This document shows, piece by piece, positions 1 to 5,624 of a stretch of DNA of 10,209 nt. A model generated the notes under the pieces. That model saw nothing but the letters and a program-made list of their open reading frames with translations, was not told the DNA's origin and searched no databases. Position 1 is the stretch's first letter; each line of letters starts with the position of its first letter. This stretch comes from Thermoleophilia bacterium (GTDB taxonomy: Bacteria > Actinomycetota > Thermoleophilia > RBG-16-64-13). Made by a program: the position numbers and the translations under genes. The DNA is taken from contig JAFGIH010000488.1 in assembly GCA_016929985.1 (NCBI GenBank), positions 1-10,209 of the forward strand, in the 5' to 3' direction.

Positions 1-1
1 C

Positions 2-430
2 CCCGGGAGCGGCCTCACCATCCTGCCGCTCCCGGAGCGCCTCGCCTCCATCACCACGGTGGTCTCCGCCGGCCTGGGAGACATCACCACTTCCGTTCAG
101 ACCACCGTGGGCGGCTGGATCCTGGAGGGTGTCTATCCCCGCCGCTACCACTTCCGATCGCCGGTGACCGTCACCGGCAAATGGGGTCTTGCCTGTCCGG
201 CCAAAGGGGCCCGGGTGCTTATGGACGTGATCGAGGCTCTGGCTGTGCGCCGGGCCGATCCCGTCAGCCACCGTGACGAGCTCTCCCCCTGGGGATCCGT
301 CGCCGACGGAGGTCTGCGCGCCGATCGGGACTCGGCTCATCGCGAGGAGACGCTCGAGAACCTGCTCACCTACGACCTCAAGAAGAAGCTCGCCGGTCTG
401 TATCGGCCCGACGTGGTGGCCGTGGTCTGA
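2..430 (+). CDS. Head-tail connector (adaptor) protein, 5' end missing
   Basis: The frame is open from the first bases of the window, so the start lies upstream and the GTG at 59 is probably internal; 142 residues are visible. The central stretch RYHFRSPVTVTGKWG (visible residues 48-62) followed by a helical segment with ALAVRRADP (about 79-87) and a C-terminal LYRPDVV (about 133-139) resembles the gp6/gp15-like connector family. In that family a 'VTVTGxWG' beta-hairpin precedes helices and an arginine-rich stretch. Such proteins bind below the portal ring and form the first neck layer after DNA packaging. The following genes are the other expected neck genes in the usual order. Its stop TGA shares one base with the next ATG (TGATG), implying translational coupling. 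The family call comes from motif recall and context, not alignment. Confidence 0.62.
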   Translation, partial: PGSGLTILPLPERLASITTVVSAGLGDITTSVQTTVGGWILEGVYPRRYHFRSPVTVTGKWGLACPAKGARVLMDVIEALAVRRADPVSHRDELSPWGSVADGGLRADRDSAHREETLENLLTYDLKKKLAGLYRPDVVAVV

Positions 431-768
431 TGTTCGATCTGATCGTCGACATCTACGCCGTGCCGGAGCAGACGGTGAACGCTGAGCCCATCGAGAGCGA
501 CGGCACCATCCTTCACGCGGACGTGCCGGCCGCCTTTCTGCGCGTCTCCGGGCAACGGCGGTATCTGTCGGCCGGCGCCGGCGTGGTACTTGATGCCCGC
601 ATGGCCCTGGAATACCGAACCGGGCTGACCGATCGCTGTGAGATCCGCAACGTGCGGACTCGGGAGGGTGTGCCGATAACGGGGCTGCCGACCGCCTATC
701 GCATCCAGTTCCCGCAGGAAGGTCGGCGCCGGCATCACCTGGAGCTCGATCTACAGGTGCTTGAATGA
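430..768 (+). CDS. Putative head-closure (stopper) protein
   Basis: This 112-residue protein is rich in predicted beta strands and ends in HHLELDLQVLE, a strand typical of small barrel-like stopper proteins (SPP1 gp16 type). Such proteins sit between the connector and the tail and stop DNA leaking from the filled head. The length fits the family's usual 100-120 residues. The ATG overlaps the upstream stop by one base and I see no Shine-Dalgarno sequence, so translation probably depends on ribosomes finishing the connector gene. Its own end overlaps the next gene as ATGA. The assignment rests mostly on position between a connector and a gp10-like gene. Another small neck or minor structural protein is possible. 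Confidence 0.5.
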   Translation: MFDLIVDIYAVPEQTVNAEPIESDGTILHADVPAAFLRVSGQRRYLSAGAGVVLDARMALEYRTGLTDRCEIRNVRTREGVPITGLPTAYRIQFPQEGRRRHHLELDLQVLE

Positions 769-1412
769 CCCACGTGCTGGAGATCCCGGTCACGCTCGAG
801 GTCCAAGGCATCGACCCGTCCGCATTCGTCTGGGCCATGCACATATTCCGCGAGGAGTTGACGGAGGCCTGTCGGGACATCGGCCTGCACGTCTCGGAAC
901 GGGTGAAACGCATCATCGTCGAAGACAAGATCTGGTACACCGGCACGCTTCTCAACTCCATCACCTGGTCGCTCATCGAGGAGACGGCAGCGACCATCGG
1001 CGTGGCGGTCGGCACCAACGTCGAGTATGCCAGGTGGGTGGAGTACGGCACGGTCCCTCACTTCGTGCCCTTTCACATGGCCAAGACACTCTACGATCAG
1101 GCCCTTCATCAGTGGGGATGGATTGTGCCCAAAGCCAGGAATGTCCCCGTGACGCGGCCTTCCAAGGCGGTCTCGGCGGGTCCTGGCGGATACACCATGA
1201 TCACGGGCAAGCACCAAACCTATCTGACCAAGCACCCGGAGCGTCTCTGGCTCCAAAAGGACGCCAAGTCGCGTCCCGCTTGGGGTGTCTTTGTCTCCGG
1301 CGAGCCGCAGCCCTTCTTCTGGCCGGGTTGGGAGCAGTCGGTGGCCTGGGTCGAGCGAAGACTGCTCCGAGCCTGCGACACAGCAGCCCAGCGGATAAGC
1401 GCAGGAGGATGA
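765..1412 (+). CDS. HK97 gp10-like tail-completion / minor tail protein
   Basis: The protein has 215 residues. Residues 58-66 (YTGTLLNSI) and 86-96 (VEYARWVEYGT) match the gp10-like pattern in which a 'tGxLrnSi' turn is followed by 'YAxxvEyGT'. Residues 181-191 (PQPFFWPGWEQ) match the family's late 'P.PFl.pA' motif, followed by a final helix. These proteins complete the head-proximal end of siphovirus tails or the neck. The protein is longer than the usual 120-160 residues because about 75 residues (roughly 104-179) separate the EYGT and PFFWP motifs. That insert is rich in Lys, Trp, Pro and Tyr. The start is an ATGA overlap with the preceding stop and there is no clear ribosome-binding site. 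Confidence 0.72.
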   Translation: MTHVLEIPVTLEVQGIDPSAFVWAMHIFREELTEACRDIGLHVSERVKRIIVEDKIWYTGTLLNSITWSLIEETAATIGVAVGTNVEYARWVEYGTVPHFVPFHMAKTLYDQALHQWGWIVPKARNVPVTRPSKAVSAGPGGYTMITGKHQTYLTKHPERLWLQKDAKSRPAWGVFVSGEPQPFFWPGWEQSVAWVERRLLRACDTAAQRISAGG

Positions 1413-1413
1413 G

Positions 1414-1863
1414 ATGCCGGTCATCAGCTGGCCACATGCCCACGCGGCCCACGCCATCGCCGACTTCCTGAAGGACGTGAGCGCCTGCGAGGATCGGGTG
1501 ACCACCCGGCTGCCGCGGGAGCGTGTCTATCCCCTGGCCGTGGTGCAGCCGGCCGGGTTTGGTCCCTTGGGGTCTGATGCCGCCATCCAGGCCGACGAAC
1601 CGCGGCTGCAGGTGGACGTGTGGGCCAAGACCCAGGAGCAGGCGCTGGCCATCGCGGCCGTCGTCTTCCGTCTCTTGGACGCACGCTTCGGTGGGGCCCT
1701 GCGCTTCATCACCCTTCTGACCGAGGATGAAGGTGAGCCCGGGTTCTACTACGAGACCAAGGTGGAGCGGATCGCCCGCTCGGGCGGGGGGGACGCGTGG
1801 TTCGATGAGATCGCTAAGAAGTTCCGGGTGACCGCCTTCTACAACGTGAAGGTGAACATCTGA
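1414..1863 (+). CDS. Putative tail terminator protein
   Basis: The protein has 149 residues. An N-terminal helix (about 8-24) is followed by a strand VYPLAVVQPAGFG (about 38-50). Residues 61-85 carry the pattern PRLQVDVWAKTQEQALAIAAVV, in which a central strand 'lqVdvwa.t' leads into a helix. This arrangement is typical of tail terminators (SPP1 gp17 and lambda gpU-like folds), which cap the growing tail tube and contact the neck. The C-terminal half alternates strands (FYYETKVERIAR) with a last strand FRVTAFYNVKVNI, as expected. AGGAGG at 1403-1408 lies five bases before the ATG, so the gene has its own strong initiation signal. It starts one base after the gp10-like stop. Confidence 0.62.
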   Translation: MPVISWPHAHAAHAIADFLKDVSACEDRVTTRLPRERVYPLAVVQPAGFGPLGSDAAIQADEPRLQVDVWAKTQEQALAIAAVVFRLLDARFGGALRFITLLTEDEGEPGFYYETKVERIARSGGGDAWFDEIAKKFRVTAFYNVKVNI

Positions 1864-1977
1864 GGCCCAGCTAGCGCCCCACAGGCGCGCTGTGTGCCCG
1901 CAGGTCGCGTTGATACGGGCTGAGGGACCATCTTCCTGCAGGGCTTTCTGTGGCCCACACGCGAAAGGAGAGCTCCT
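1864..1977 (+). promoter_or_regulatory. 114-base leader with nested inverted repeats before the presumed major tail gene
   Basis: This is one of only two gaps longer than about ten bases in the window. An outer pair, CCACAG at 1879-1884 and CTGTGG at 1948-1953, encloses an inner pair. The inner pair is GCCCGCAGG at 1896-1904 and CCTGCAGGGC at 1935-1944 (nine pairs, one bulged A, 30-base loop). CACAG at 1880-1884 can instead pair with CTGTG at 1890-1894 to make a small local hairpin. AAAGGAG at 1964-1970 is the ribosome-binding site for the next gene. There is no U-run, so this is not a standard intrinsic terminator. I see no convincing -35/-10 promoter. A regulatory role is an inference from structure and position. 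Confidence 0.35.
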
Positions 1978-2337
1978 ATGCCCTCGATCCAGATCACTGA
2001 CGGGGCCCGCGTGGTCGTCGTCGAGGAGGTCTCCGAGCACCGGCCGGCTCCCCCGGTCGGCATGGAAGTCCTACCGACCGTAGACGGGGAGCTCGCCATA
2101 TATGAGCGGGTGGGGCGCCTGCGGGAGGTACCGGTGGCCGGCCGGGTCAAGACCAAGACCGAGGCCGGCTTCCTGGAGGCCTTCCTGGCCGAGGGCCTGC
2201 CTCTTTACCTCACCGAGCGAGACGGCACCATAACTGCCGACTGGCGCATGAAGACGGATCCCCTGCCGAGTATCCGCCGCAAGGACGGGGACTCGGCCGA
2301 CTGGATGGTAACGCTAACGCTCTGGAGGATGCCGTGA
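1978..2337 (+). CDS. Putative major tail (tube) protein
   Basis: The protein has 119 residues. The order in most long-tailed phages is terminator, major tail protein, chaperone pair, tape measure, and this gene fills the second slot. The sequence is largely predicted beta strands (RVVVVEEV 11-18, GELAIYERV 37-45, REVPVAGRVKTKT 49-61) with one helix (EAGFLEAFLAEG, 62-73). The final strand is ADWMVTLTLWRM (107-118). This is a plausible minimal tube fold, but it is short and I recognise no diagnostic motif. Initiation at ATG 1978 is supported by AAAGGAG seven bases upstream. It has the longest untranslated leader of the early genes, as might suit a protein needed in many copies. It could instead be a small tail-associated protein. 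Confidence 0.45.
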   Translation: MPSIQITDGARVVVVEEVSEHRPAPPVGMEVLPTVDGELAIYERVGRLREVPVAGRVKTKTEAGFLEAFLAEGLPLYLTERDGTITADWRMKTDPLPSIRRKDGDSADWMVTLTLWRMP

Positions 2338-2729
2338 AGGAAGACGTAGCCCTGACCGCCACCGGAACCCCGGCCATCGTGCTGGGCAAGGACCGCTATC
2401 CCCTGGTGTTCACCATCGCCGGTATGAAGGAGTGGGCAGAGCATCAAGGGATCACGTTCGAGCAGCTGATGAAGGAGGGCTGGGACGCGAGCAGTCTCAC
2501 TGAGGCCGACATGCGGTTGCTGCTCAGGATCGCTCTCGTAGGAGGAGAGCGGCGACGGGCGCTCTTTGACGGCGGGGATCCCAACCCGATCACCGATGAG
2601 CTGCTTGACCTAATCATGGAGCTGTCTCATCCCTCCGAGATCATCATCCTGCTCGTGAAGCTGTGGAACGAACCCCCCGCGAGCAAGCCGGACCCTCCCG
2701 CAGCCGAGTCACTCCTACCTGGGGACTGA
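2334..2729 (+). CDS. Tail assembly chaperone, short (unshifted) form
   Basis: The 131-residue protein is mostly helical. Residues 21-48 (RYPLVFTIAG to QLMKEG) have the 'yplvft...m....e..g.s...l' look of tail-assembly chaperones, the gpG-type protein that coats the tape measure before the tube forms. The C-terminal part (from about residue 113, EPPASKPDPPAAE) is a Pro/Ala/Ser-rich linker, as expected just before a frameshift to a second domain. The start is GTG at 2334, with GGAGG at 2324-2328 and overlapping the previous stop as GTGA. A second open frame in the -1 register continues beyond this stop and ends just before the tape-measure gene. The arrangement matches the conserved G/GT organisation. 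Confidence 0.72.
   Translation: MKEDVALTATGTPAIVLGKDRYPLVFTIAGMKEWAEHQGITFEQLMKEGWDASSLTEADMRLLLRIALVGGERRRALFDGGDPNPITDELLDLIMELSHPSEIIILLVKLWNEPPASKPDPPAAESLLPGD
2672..2679 (+). other. Candidate -1 ribosomal slippery site
   Basis: The sequence is A CCC CCC G, with the short-form codons read as CCC (2673) and CCC (2676). Moving back one base gives ACC and CCC, so the second Pro tRNA re-pairs perfectly and the first loses only its first codon position. A slip of the second CCC alone, from 2676 to 2675, would also re-pair perfectly. The site lies in the Pro-rich linker, at the right distance from both stops. No canonical XXXYYYZ heptamer of the A/U-rich kind is visible anywhere in the usable overlap (2609-2729). 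Confidence 0.42.
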
Positions 2730-2869
2730 CTCTCAGGACCGTTCACCGCCTCGGGTACCACATTCCGGATCTGGCCTGGCTGACCCTGCGGGAGCTGGAG
2801 TACCTGTGGGGCGACGATGAAGAGCTGACGGTAGGCCCGGCAGACTCGGACGCGGCCTTCACTCTCTAG
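2672..2869 (+). CDS. Tail assembly chaperone C-terminal extension (-1 frame)
   Basis: The -1 frame relative to the short chaperone is open from 2609 (after a TGA at 2606) to a TAG at 2867. It lacks a good start or ribosome-binding site of its own; the only early candidate is a GTG at 2663. The distal part has a coherent helical sequence, TVHRLGYHIPDLAWLTLREL then EYLWGDDEE, unlike a random overlap frame. Read as a -1 fusion near 2673-2679, the long product would be about 178 residues: roughly 115 shared and 63 from this frame. This corresponds to the gpGT-type long chaperone, in which the T domain recruits tube subunits. Where the listed feature begins is approximate, because the slip site has not been shown. 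Confidence 0.62.
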   Translation, partial: TPREQAGPSRSRVTPTWGLTLRTVHRLGYHIPDLAWLTLRELEYLWGDDEELTVGPADSDAAFTL

Positions 2870-2877
2870 GAGCCCAT

Positions 2878-4689
2878 ATGCCGTTCGACCTTGAGACCAA
2901 GATCCGCATCGACTACTCGGAGGTCGATCGCCTCGACTCCGAGATCCAGGCCCGCACCTCCGGCGCTGCCGGCACGGCTAAAGTCAAACTGGCGCCCGAG
3001 CTTGACAAGGCCAGCCTGGATCCGGCCCTGCGAGATCTCAAGCGCGAGTTCGAAGCGAAGGTGCCCGGCATATTCGAGCCGCTGGGCAAAGGACTGGATC
3101 TATCTCCGGCTCGGCTCGAGGTACGCAAGCTCACCTCGGAGTTCCAAGATCAGTGGCAGAAGGCCGCCACCGCCTTTCAGACCGGGACCTCGGCCGACTT
3201 CATCAAGGCCCTGGAAGGAGTCGAGACCAAGGCCAGCGAGGTCGCGGCCGCTCTTGGCAAGGCCGAAGAGGTGAAGCTCGACACCACCAAAGCGATGAGC
3301 GGCCTCGAGGCTCTGAAGGGCAAGTACGACAACTTTCTTAGCGTCGCGACTAAGCCGGCGGCGCTGGGCGGGATGGGCCTCATGGCCGGAGGCACGATGC
3401 TGGCCGGATCCCTTATGTCATCGTCTATCCAAGCGGCCCAGGCCGAGAAGATGATGGAGAAGTCGACCAAGATGGTCTTCGGTACGGCGGCGGCGGAGTA
3501 CGAAGCTCAGGCCCAGGCACTGGCCGACTCCACCGGGCGCATGGCCACGGAACTCCAGGCGGCTCAGATCGCTTTCAACAAGATGGCCGTCATGGCCGGC
3601 ATGGAGAACAAGCCGATCAAGCCCCTCACGCAGTTGGCAACCGATCTGGCGGCCAACACCGGCCTTCCGCAGTACGCCAATGACATCCAGTCTGTGACCC
3701 GAGCCATCACCTCCGGTATCGAAGGCGCCGGGGGGGCTCTGCTCGACTTCGGGATCCGCATGGACGATGCGTACGTGCTGTCGCTCAAGGTGAACGCAGG
3801 CTTCGCGGCCATGGGCGATGCCATCACCCCCGCTCAGATGGCCCAGGCTCGCTACAACGCCCTCATGGAGCAGACGGCCGAGATCTACGGCACGGCAGGA
3901 GATACGGCCGACGACTACGGCCGAAGCATGCAAGTGTTCGGGCAGAAGATGCAGGGGGCGAAAGCGGCAGTTGGTGAGGTTCTGATACCCCTGGGGAACT
4001 CCGTCGCCGACTTTGTCTCGAGCATACCCAAGCCGCTTCTCACGGCGGGGATCTGGGCAGGCATCTTCACGGGGCTCGCGGCCGGGCTGGGTGGGCTCAT
4101 CATCTTTCTGAACGCCCTCCGGAAGGCTGTCATCGACCTCGGGACCGCGGCCACTACCACGGCGGCCCAGGTCGAAACCGCAGCCGTGGCGGAGAAGGCG
4201 AGGGGCGCTGCAACCGGCGGAGGGCTACCGGGGGGCGGTCTTCCTGGCGGAGGGACTGGTGGTGGCCTCCTGGAGGGACTTCGCGGCCTCGTGGGCAAGT
4301 TGGGCTACTCCGGCGGTGGGCTCTCCGCCGGAGCGGGATACGCTGGGGTGGGCACTCTCGGGGCAGGCATCGCAGGGGGCATGATTCTGGCCGCGCCCGC
4401 GGTTATTGGGGCCGGGCTTCTGATGAAGTACGGCGAAAACATGGAGAAGAATGCCCAAGCCGAACTCGACGCGGCTACGGAGCGCTACAGGATGAATGCC
4501 GTCCGGGTCGCCAAGCTCACAGGGGCAACCATTCCGGCGGAGGCCGCCGAGCAGGCTGCACGGCAGGGCATAGACATGTCCCGCCAGATCCCAGGTGCCC
4601 CGACGATAAGAGTCATCCTCCAGGACAAGACAACGGGCGGCATAAGCGTGCTCGACGCGGCGGCATACGACGCGGGCAGCAACTACTAG
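2878..4689 (+). CDS. Tail tape-measure protein
   Basis: The protein has 603 residues. An N-terminal charged helical region (1-155) contains likely coiled coil. A hydrophobic Gly/Met stretch at 162-180 precedes the tape-measure core at about 186-385. The core shows the familiar order: helix with FGTAAAEYEAQAQ, then helices around MATELQAAQIAFNKMA, a 'LPQYANDI' region, the LLDFGIRMDD motif (288-297), ITPAQMAQARY (316-326) and EVLIPLGNSV (367-376). A long hydrophobic segment (388-416), a Gly-rich linker (447-463) and a second hydrophobic region (486-515) follow. Such proteins set tail length, fill the tube and may assist DNA entry through the host membrane. At about 0.15 nm per residue the tail would be near 90 nm (inference). 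ATG 2878 follows AGGAG at 2868-2872, which overlaps the chaperone-extension stop. Confidence 0.88.
   Translation: MPFDLETKIRIDYSEVDRLDSEIQARTSGAAGTAKVKLAPELDKASLDPALRDLKREFEAKVPGIFEPLGKGLDLSPARLEVRKLTSEFQDQWQKAATAFQTGTSADFIKALEGVETKASEVAAALGKAEEVKLDTTKAMSGLEALKGKYDNFLSVATKPAALGGMGLMAGGTMLAGSLMSSSIQAAQAEKMMEKSTKMVFGTAAAEYEAQAQALADSTGRMATELQAAQIAFNKMAVMAGMENKPIKPLTQLATDLAANTGLPQYANDIQSVTRAITSGIEGAGGALLDFGIRMDDAYVLSLKVNAGFAAMGDAITPAQMAQARYNALMEQTAEIYGTAGDTADDYGRSMQVFGQKMQGAKAAVGEVLIPLGNSVADFVSSIPKPLLTAGIWAGIFTGLAAGLGGLIIFLNALRKAVIDLGTAATTTAAQVETAAVAEKARGAATGGGLPGGGLPGGGTGGGLLEGLRGLVGKLGYSGGGLSAGAGYAGVGTLGAGIAGGMILAAPAVIGAGLLMKYGENMEKNAQAELDAATERYRMNAVRVAKLTGATIPAEAAEQAARQGIDMSRQIPGAPTIRVILQDKTTGGISVLDAAAYDAGSNY
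4216..4266 (+). repeat. Low-complexity Gly-rich coding repeat inside the tape measure
   Basis: Codons for residues 447-463 read as two copies of GGGLP followed by GGGTG and GG. At DNA level this is an imperfect G-rich tandem repeat. It separates the hydrophobic segment at 388-416 from the one at 486-515, so it is probably a flexible hinge. Slippage could change its length between related phages. Confidence 0.5.
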
Positions 4690-4698
4690 GAGGCAGTC

Positions 4699-5433
4699 AT
4701 GAGTCAGAGACTACTGACCGTGGAGGAGTACATCGCCTGGACGGATCTGCTGTGCGAGGCGATCAAGGTCCTGTTCACGGCCAAAGGCGACGAAGACACG
4801 CCGGCAACCGCAGCCTATCACTGCGCGGCTGCGCGCAACGCCATCACGGCGCTCGAGGATCCGGACGAGGCCAAGCTCACCGTCGATTTGCTCCCCTCCG
4901 CCATGGCCTTGGTGGCCAGAGCGGAGCTCGAGTCCGAGGTATCGAGCATGTTCTCCGGCTTCAACTCGGCCGTCATCGGCCACCTGGGGACGGACCTCAA
5001 CGCCTGGCTCACCGCCGAGGGCATCCGGGTGAGCCACTGGTGGAAGCGTGGCGGCAACGTGACCATCGCCCCGGTGAACGTGTTTCCTCCCGTGACCACG
5101 CTGGGCTCGTTTGCCGTCACCGGATCCGGGGCCGGGACCTACACGGATTCAGGCCAGGTCGATACCTCCAAGTACGGCGGGGCTCAGATCCAGCTGGAGG
5201 TGACCGGCAACCCCATCCAAGCCGCGAGCATCGACGTGACGGTCACCGCTCGCACCGCGGCCGGGGCCACCGTAGTCCGTGAGAAGACGATCCCCAACGG
5301 CTCGACCGTAGGAACCACGTTCGATCTCGGAACCGAGGCCGATCGCATCGTGGACGTCACGGGCATCACCATCACCGGCGGCACCAACGGCGACGCCTTC
5401 CGCGTGCAGACCATGGAAGATGCGAGGTCCTGA
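4699..5433 (+). CDS. Unknown virion-type protein, helical N-domain plus beta-sandwich C-domain
   Basis: The protein has 244 residues and I recognise no family. Residues 1-110 are predicted mostly helical (VEEYIAWTDLLCEAIKVLF, AAYHCAAARNAITALED, LLPSAMALVARAELESEV). Residues 130-240 look like an all-beta sandwich with alternating hydrophobics: GSFAVTGSGAGTYTDSG, GAQIQLEVTGN, ASIDVTVTARTAAG, RIVDVTGITITGG, DAFRVQTME. Ser, Thr and Gly are abundant in the beta domain. AGGAGG at 4688-4693 gives a strong start, and its stop shares one base with the next gene (TGATG). The distal-tail (Dit) gene is expected directly after the tape measure and has a similar length. However, Dit proteins normally begin with a beta domain, so this would be an atypical Dit or a separate tail decoration protein. 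Confidence 0.6.
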   Translation: MSQRLLTVEEYIAWTDLLCEAIKVLFTAKGDEDTPATAAYHCAAARNAITALEDPDEAKLTVDLLPSAMALVARAELESEVSSMFSGFNSAVIGHLGTDLNAWLTAEGIRVSHWWKRGGNVTIAPVNVFPPVTTLGSFAVTGSGAGTYTDSGQVDTSKYGGAQIQLEVTGNPIQAASIDVTVTARTAAGATVVREKTIPNGSTVGTTFDLGTEADRIVDVTGITITGGTNGDAFRVQTMEDARS

Positions 5434-5624
5434 TGAAGAAGGCAGCCCTAAAAGAGCTCGAGGGCTCCGTGGCCACGGTCAGGTTCACGGGCGCGTCCGG
5501 CGGCACCAGCTACTCCTACGAGGGCGGCAAGGCGACTCTTGGGAAGGGTGAGACGGTCCGGGTGACCCTCAAAGGCCACTGGCTGGCTCTGCTCGCCTCC
5601 GGCAACGCGGAGATCGCCAAGTGA
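5433..5624 (+). CDS. Unknown 63-residue protein
   Basis: This very small protein has a basic N-terminus (MKKAALKELEG) and then short predicted strands: SVATVRFTG, TSYSYEGGKATL, ETVRVTLKG. A final hydrophobic helix HWLALLASGNAEIA follows. A small SH3-like or beta-barrel fold is possible. There is no signal peptide or membrane span. The ATG overlaps the upstream stop (TGATG) and the stop overlaps the downstream GTG (GTGA). It is therefore locked between the beta-sandwich protein and the glycosyltransferase-like gene and likely made in step with them. Codon use matches its neighbours, and the reading frame is clean in a strictly collinear cluster, so I consider it real. I cannot assign a function. 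Confidence 0.55.
   Translation: MKKAALKELEGSVATVRFTGASGGTSYSYEGGKATLGKGETVRVTLKGHWLALLASGNAEIAK

Noticed and set aside
59..61. GTG as the start of the first gene
   Set aside because: The same frame is open to the window edge, no ribosome-binding site precedes the GTG, and connector proteins of this type need the upstream residues.
735..1505. 256-codon open frame on the minus strand
   Set aside because: It lies opposite two well-supported plus-strand genes, is Arg/His/Gly-rich with no family pattern, and is the expected shadow of GC-rich codons.
1910..1938. TTGATA as a possible promoter before the presumed major tail gene
   Set aside because: The bases at the expected -10 position (TTCCTG) do not resemble a promoter element.
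1201..2040. 279-codon open frame on the minus strand
   Set aside because: It runs across the tail terminator, a structured gap and the next gene, with no ribosome-binding site and a composition typical of an antisense shadow.
3729..3736. Run of seven G bases in the tape-measure gene as a possible frameshift or sequencing error
   Set aside because: The frame reads through with the conserved family pattern on both sides, so no shift is needed.
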